Shown piece after piece: positions 5,761 to 5,863 of a stretch of DNA of 5,863 nt (within the stretch, counting starts at the first letter, position 1; each line of letters begins with the position of its first letter). The translations under genes and the position numbers were made by a program. The stretch covers positions 16,034-21,896 of the forward strand of contig DDBM01000140.1 of assembly GCA_002333125.1 (NCBI GenBank), in the 5' to 3' direction. The notes under the pieces were generated by a model, which saw only the letters and a list, made by a program, of their open reading frames with translations, searched no databases and was not told the DNA's origin. Source of the stretch: Moraxellaceae bacterium UBA2032. GTDB lineage: Bacteria; Pseudomonadota; Gammaproteobacteria; Pseudomonadales; Moraxellaceae.

Positions 5761-5863
5761 GCGCCTGACACCCCTAAACCGTCGTCATCATTGATTTTTG
5801 ATTTTAAGGTTTGCGCTTTTGTTTTATCTAATTCTGGCCCTACAACAACTTTCCAACTGTCAC
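5736..5863 (-). CDS. Probable SPOR-domain protein, C-terminal end (5' part outside window)
   Basis: Only the last 41 residues and the TAA stop are visible. They read DSWKVVVGPELDKTKAQTLK, continue through KINDDDGLGVSG and end AWVAPWKP. The W-K-V-x-V-G-P strand, a helix with spaced K/A/L and a short final strand are the typical closing half of a SPOR domain. This about 70-residue module binds denuded peptidoglycan and is found in division proteins such as FtsN and DedD and in lytic enzymes. The usual VGPF/VGPY aromatic is replaced by E. The N-terminal part, which would show a membrane anchor or another domain, is off the right edge, so the exact protein cannot be named. Its 3' end overlaps the DUF2726 gene by 25 nt in a different frame, implying co-transcription and perhaps coupled translation. 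Confidence 0.65.
   Translation of the reverse strand, partial: DSWKVVVGPELDKTKAQTLKSKINDDDGLGVSGAWVAPWKP

Overview
This is a compact, fairly AT-rich stretch of a gammaproteobacterial chromosome in which every convincing gene lies on the minus strand. Two markers give the assignment. One is a fused RlmKL rRNA methyltransferase, typical of Gammaproteobacteria. The other is a pilG-pilH-pilI-pilJ cluster whose products closely resemble, from memory, those of Pseudomonas aeruginosa. The low GC combined with Pseudomonas-type Pil proteins suggests Pseudomonadales, perhaps a Moraxellaceae-like lineage. That placement is an inference; no search was run.

Transcription runs from right to left. At the right edge (5736-5863) is the C-terminal end of a probable SPOR-domain protein. 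It overlaps by 25 nt a membrane-anchored DUF2726 protein (5239-5760). After 23 nt comes rlmKL (3071-5215), whose 3' end overlaps a small glutaredoxin-like gene (2836-3087). The tight spacing makes these four genes look like one operon, combining envelope or division, nuclease-like, ribosome-modification and thiol-redox functions.

A non-coding gap of 463 nt (2373-2835) follows. Its right half (about 2600-2830) is dense in short direct repeats and nested inverted repeats, including one imperfect hairpin of about 80 nt and a possible terminator just after the glutaredoxin-like gene. Its left half holds the likely promoter for the next operon: a perfect TATAAT with an operator-like palindrome in place of a recognisable -35.

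The left 2.4 kb is the start of the Pil-Chp chemosensory operon that controls type IV pilus twitching and surface sensing: pilG (1989-2372) and pilH (1592-1960), both single-domain response regulators; pilI (1054-1584), a CheW-like adaptor; and the first 328 codons of pilJ (1-986), the membrane chemoreceptor. The histidine kinase gene (chpA/pilL) would be expected beyond the left edge. PilJ senses, PilI couples it to the kinase, and PilG and PilH are the phospho-acceptor outputs.

Nothing here is clearly a new biological system. The parts most worth a second look are the structured intergenic region, the palindrome at the pilG promoter, the long basic N-terminus of PilJ, and the overlapping SPOR/DUF2726 gene pair.
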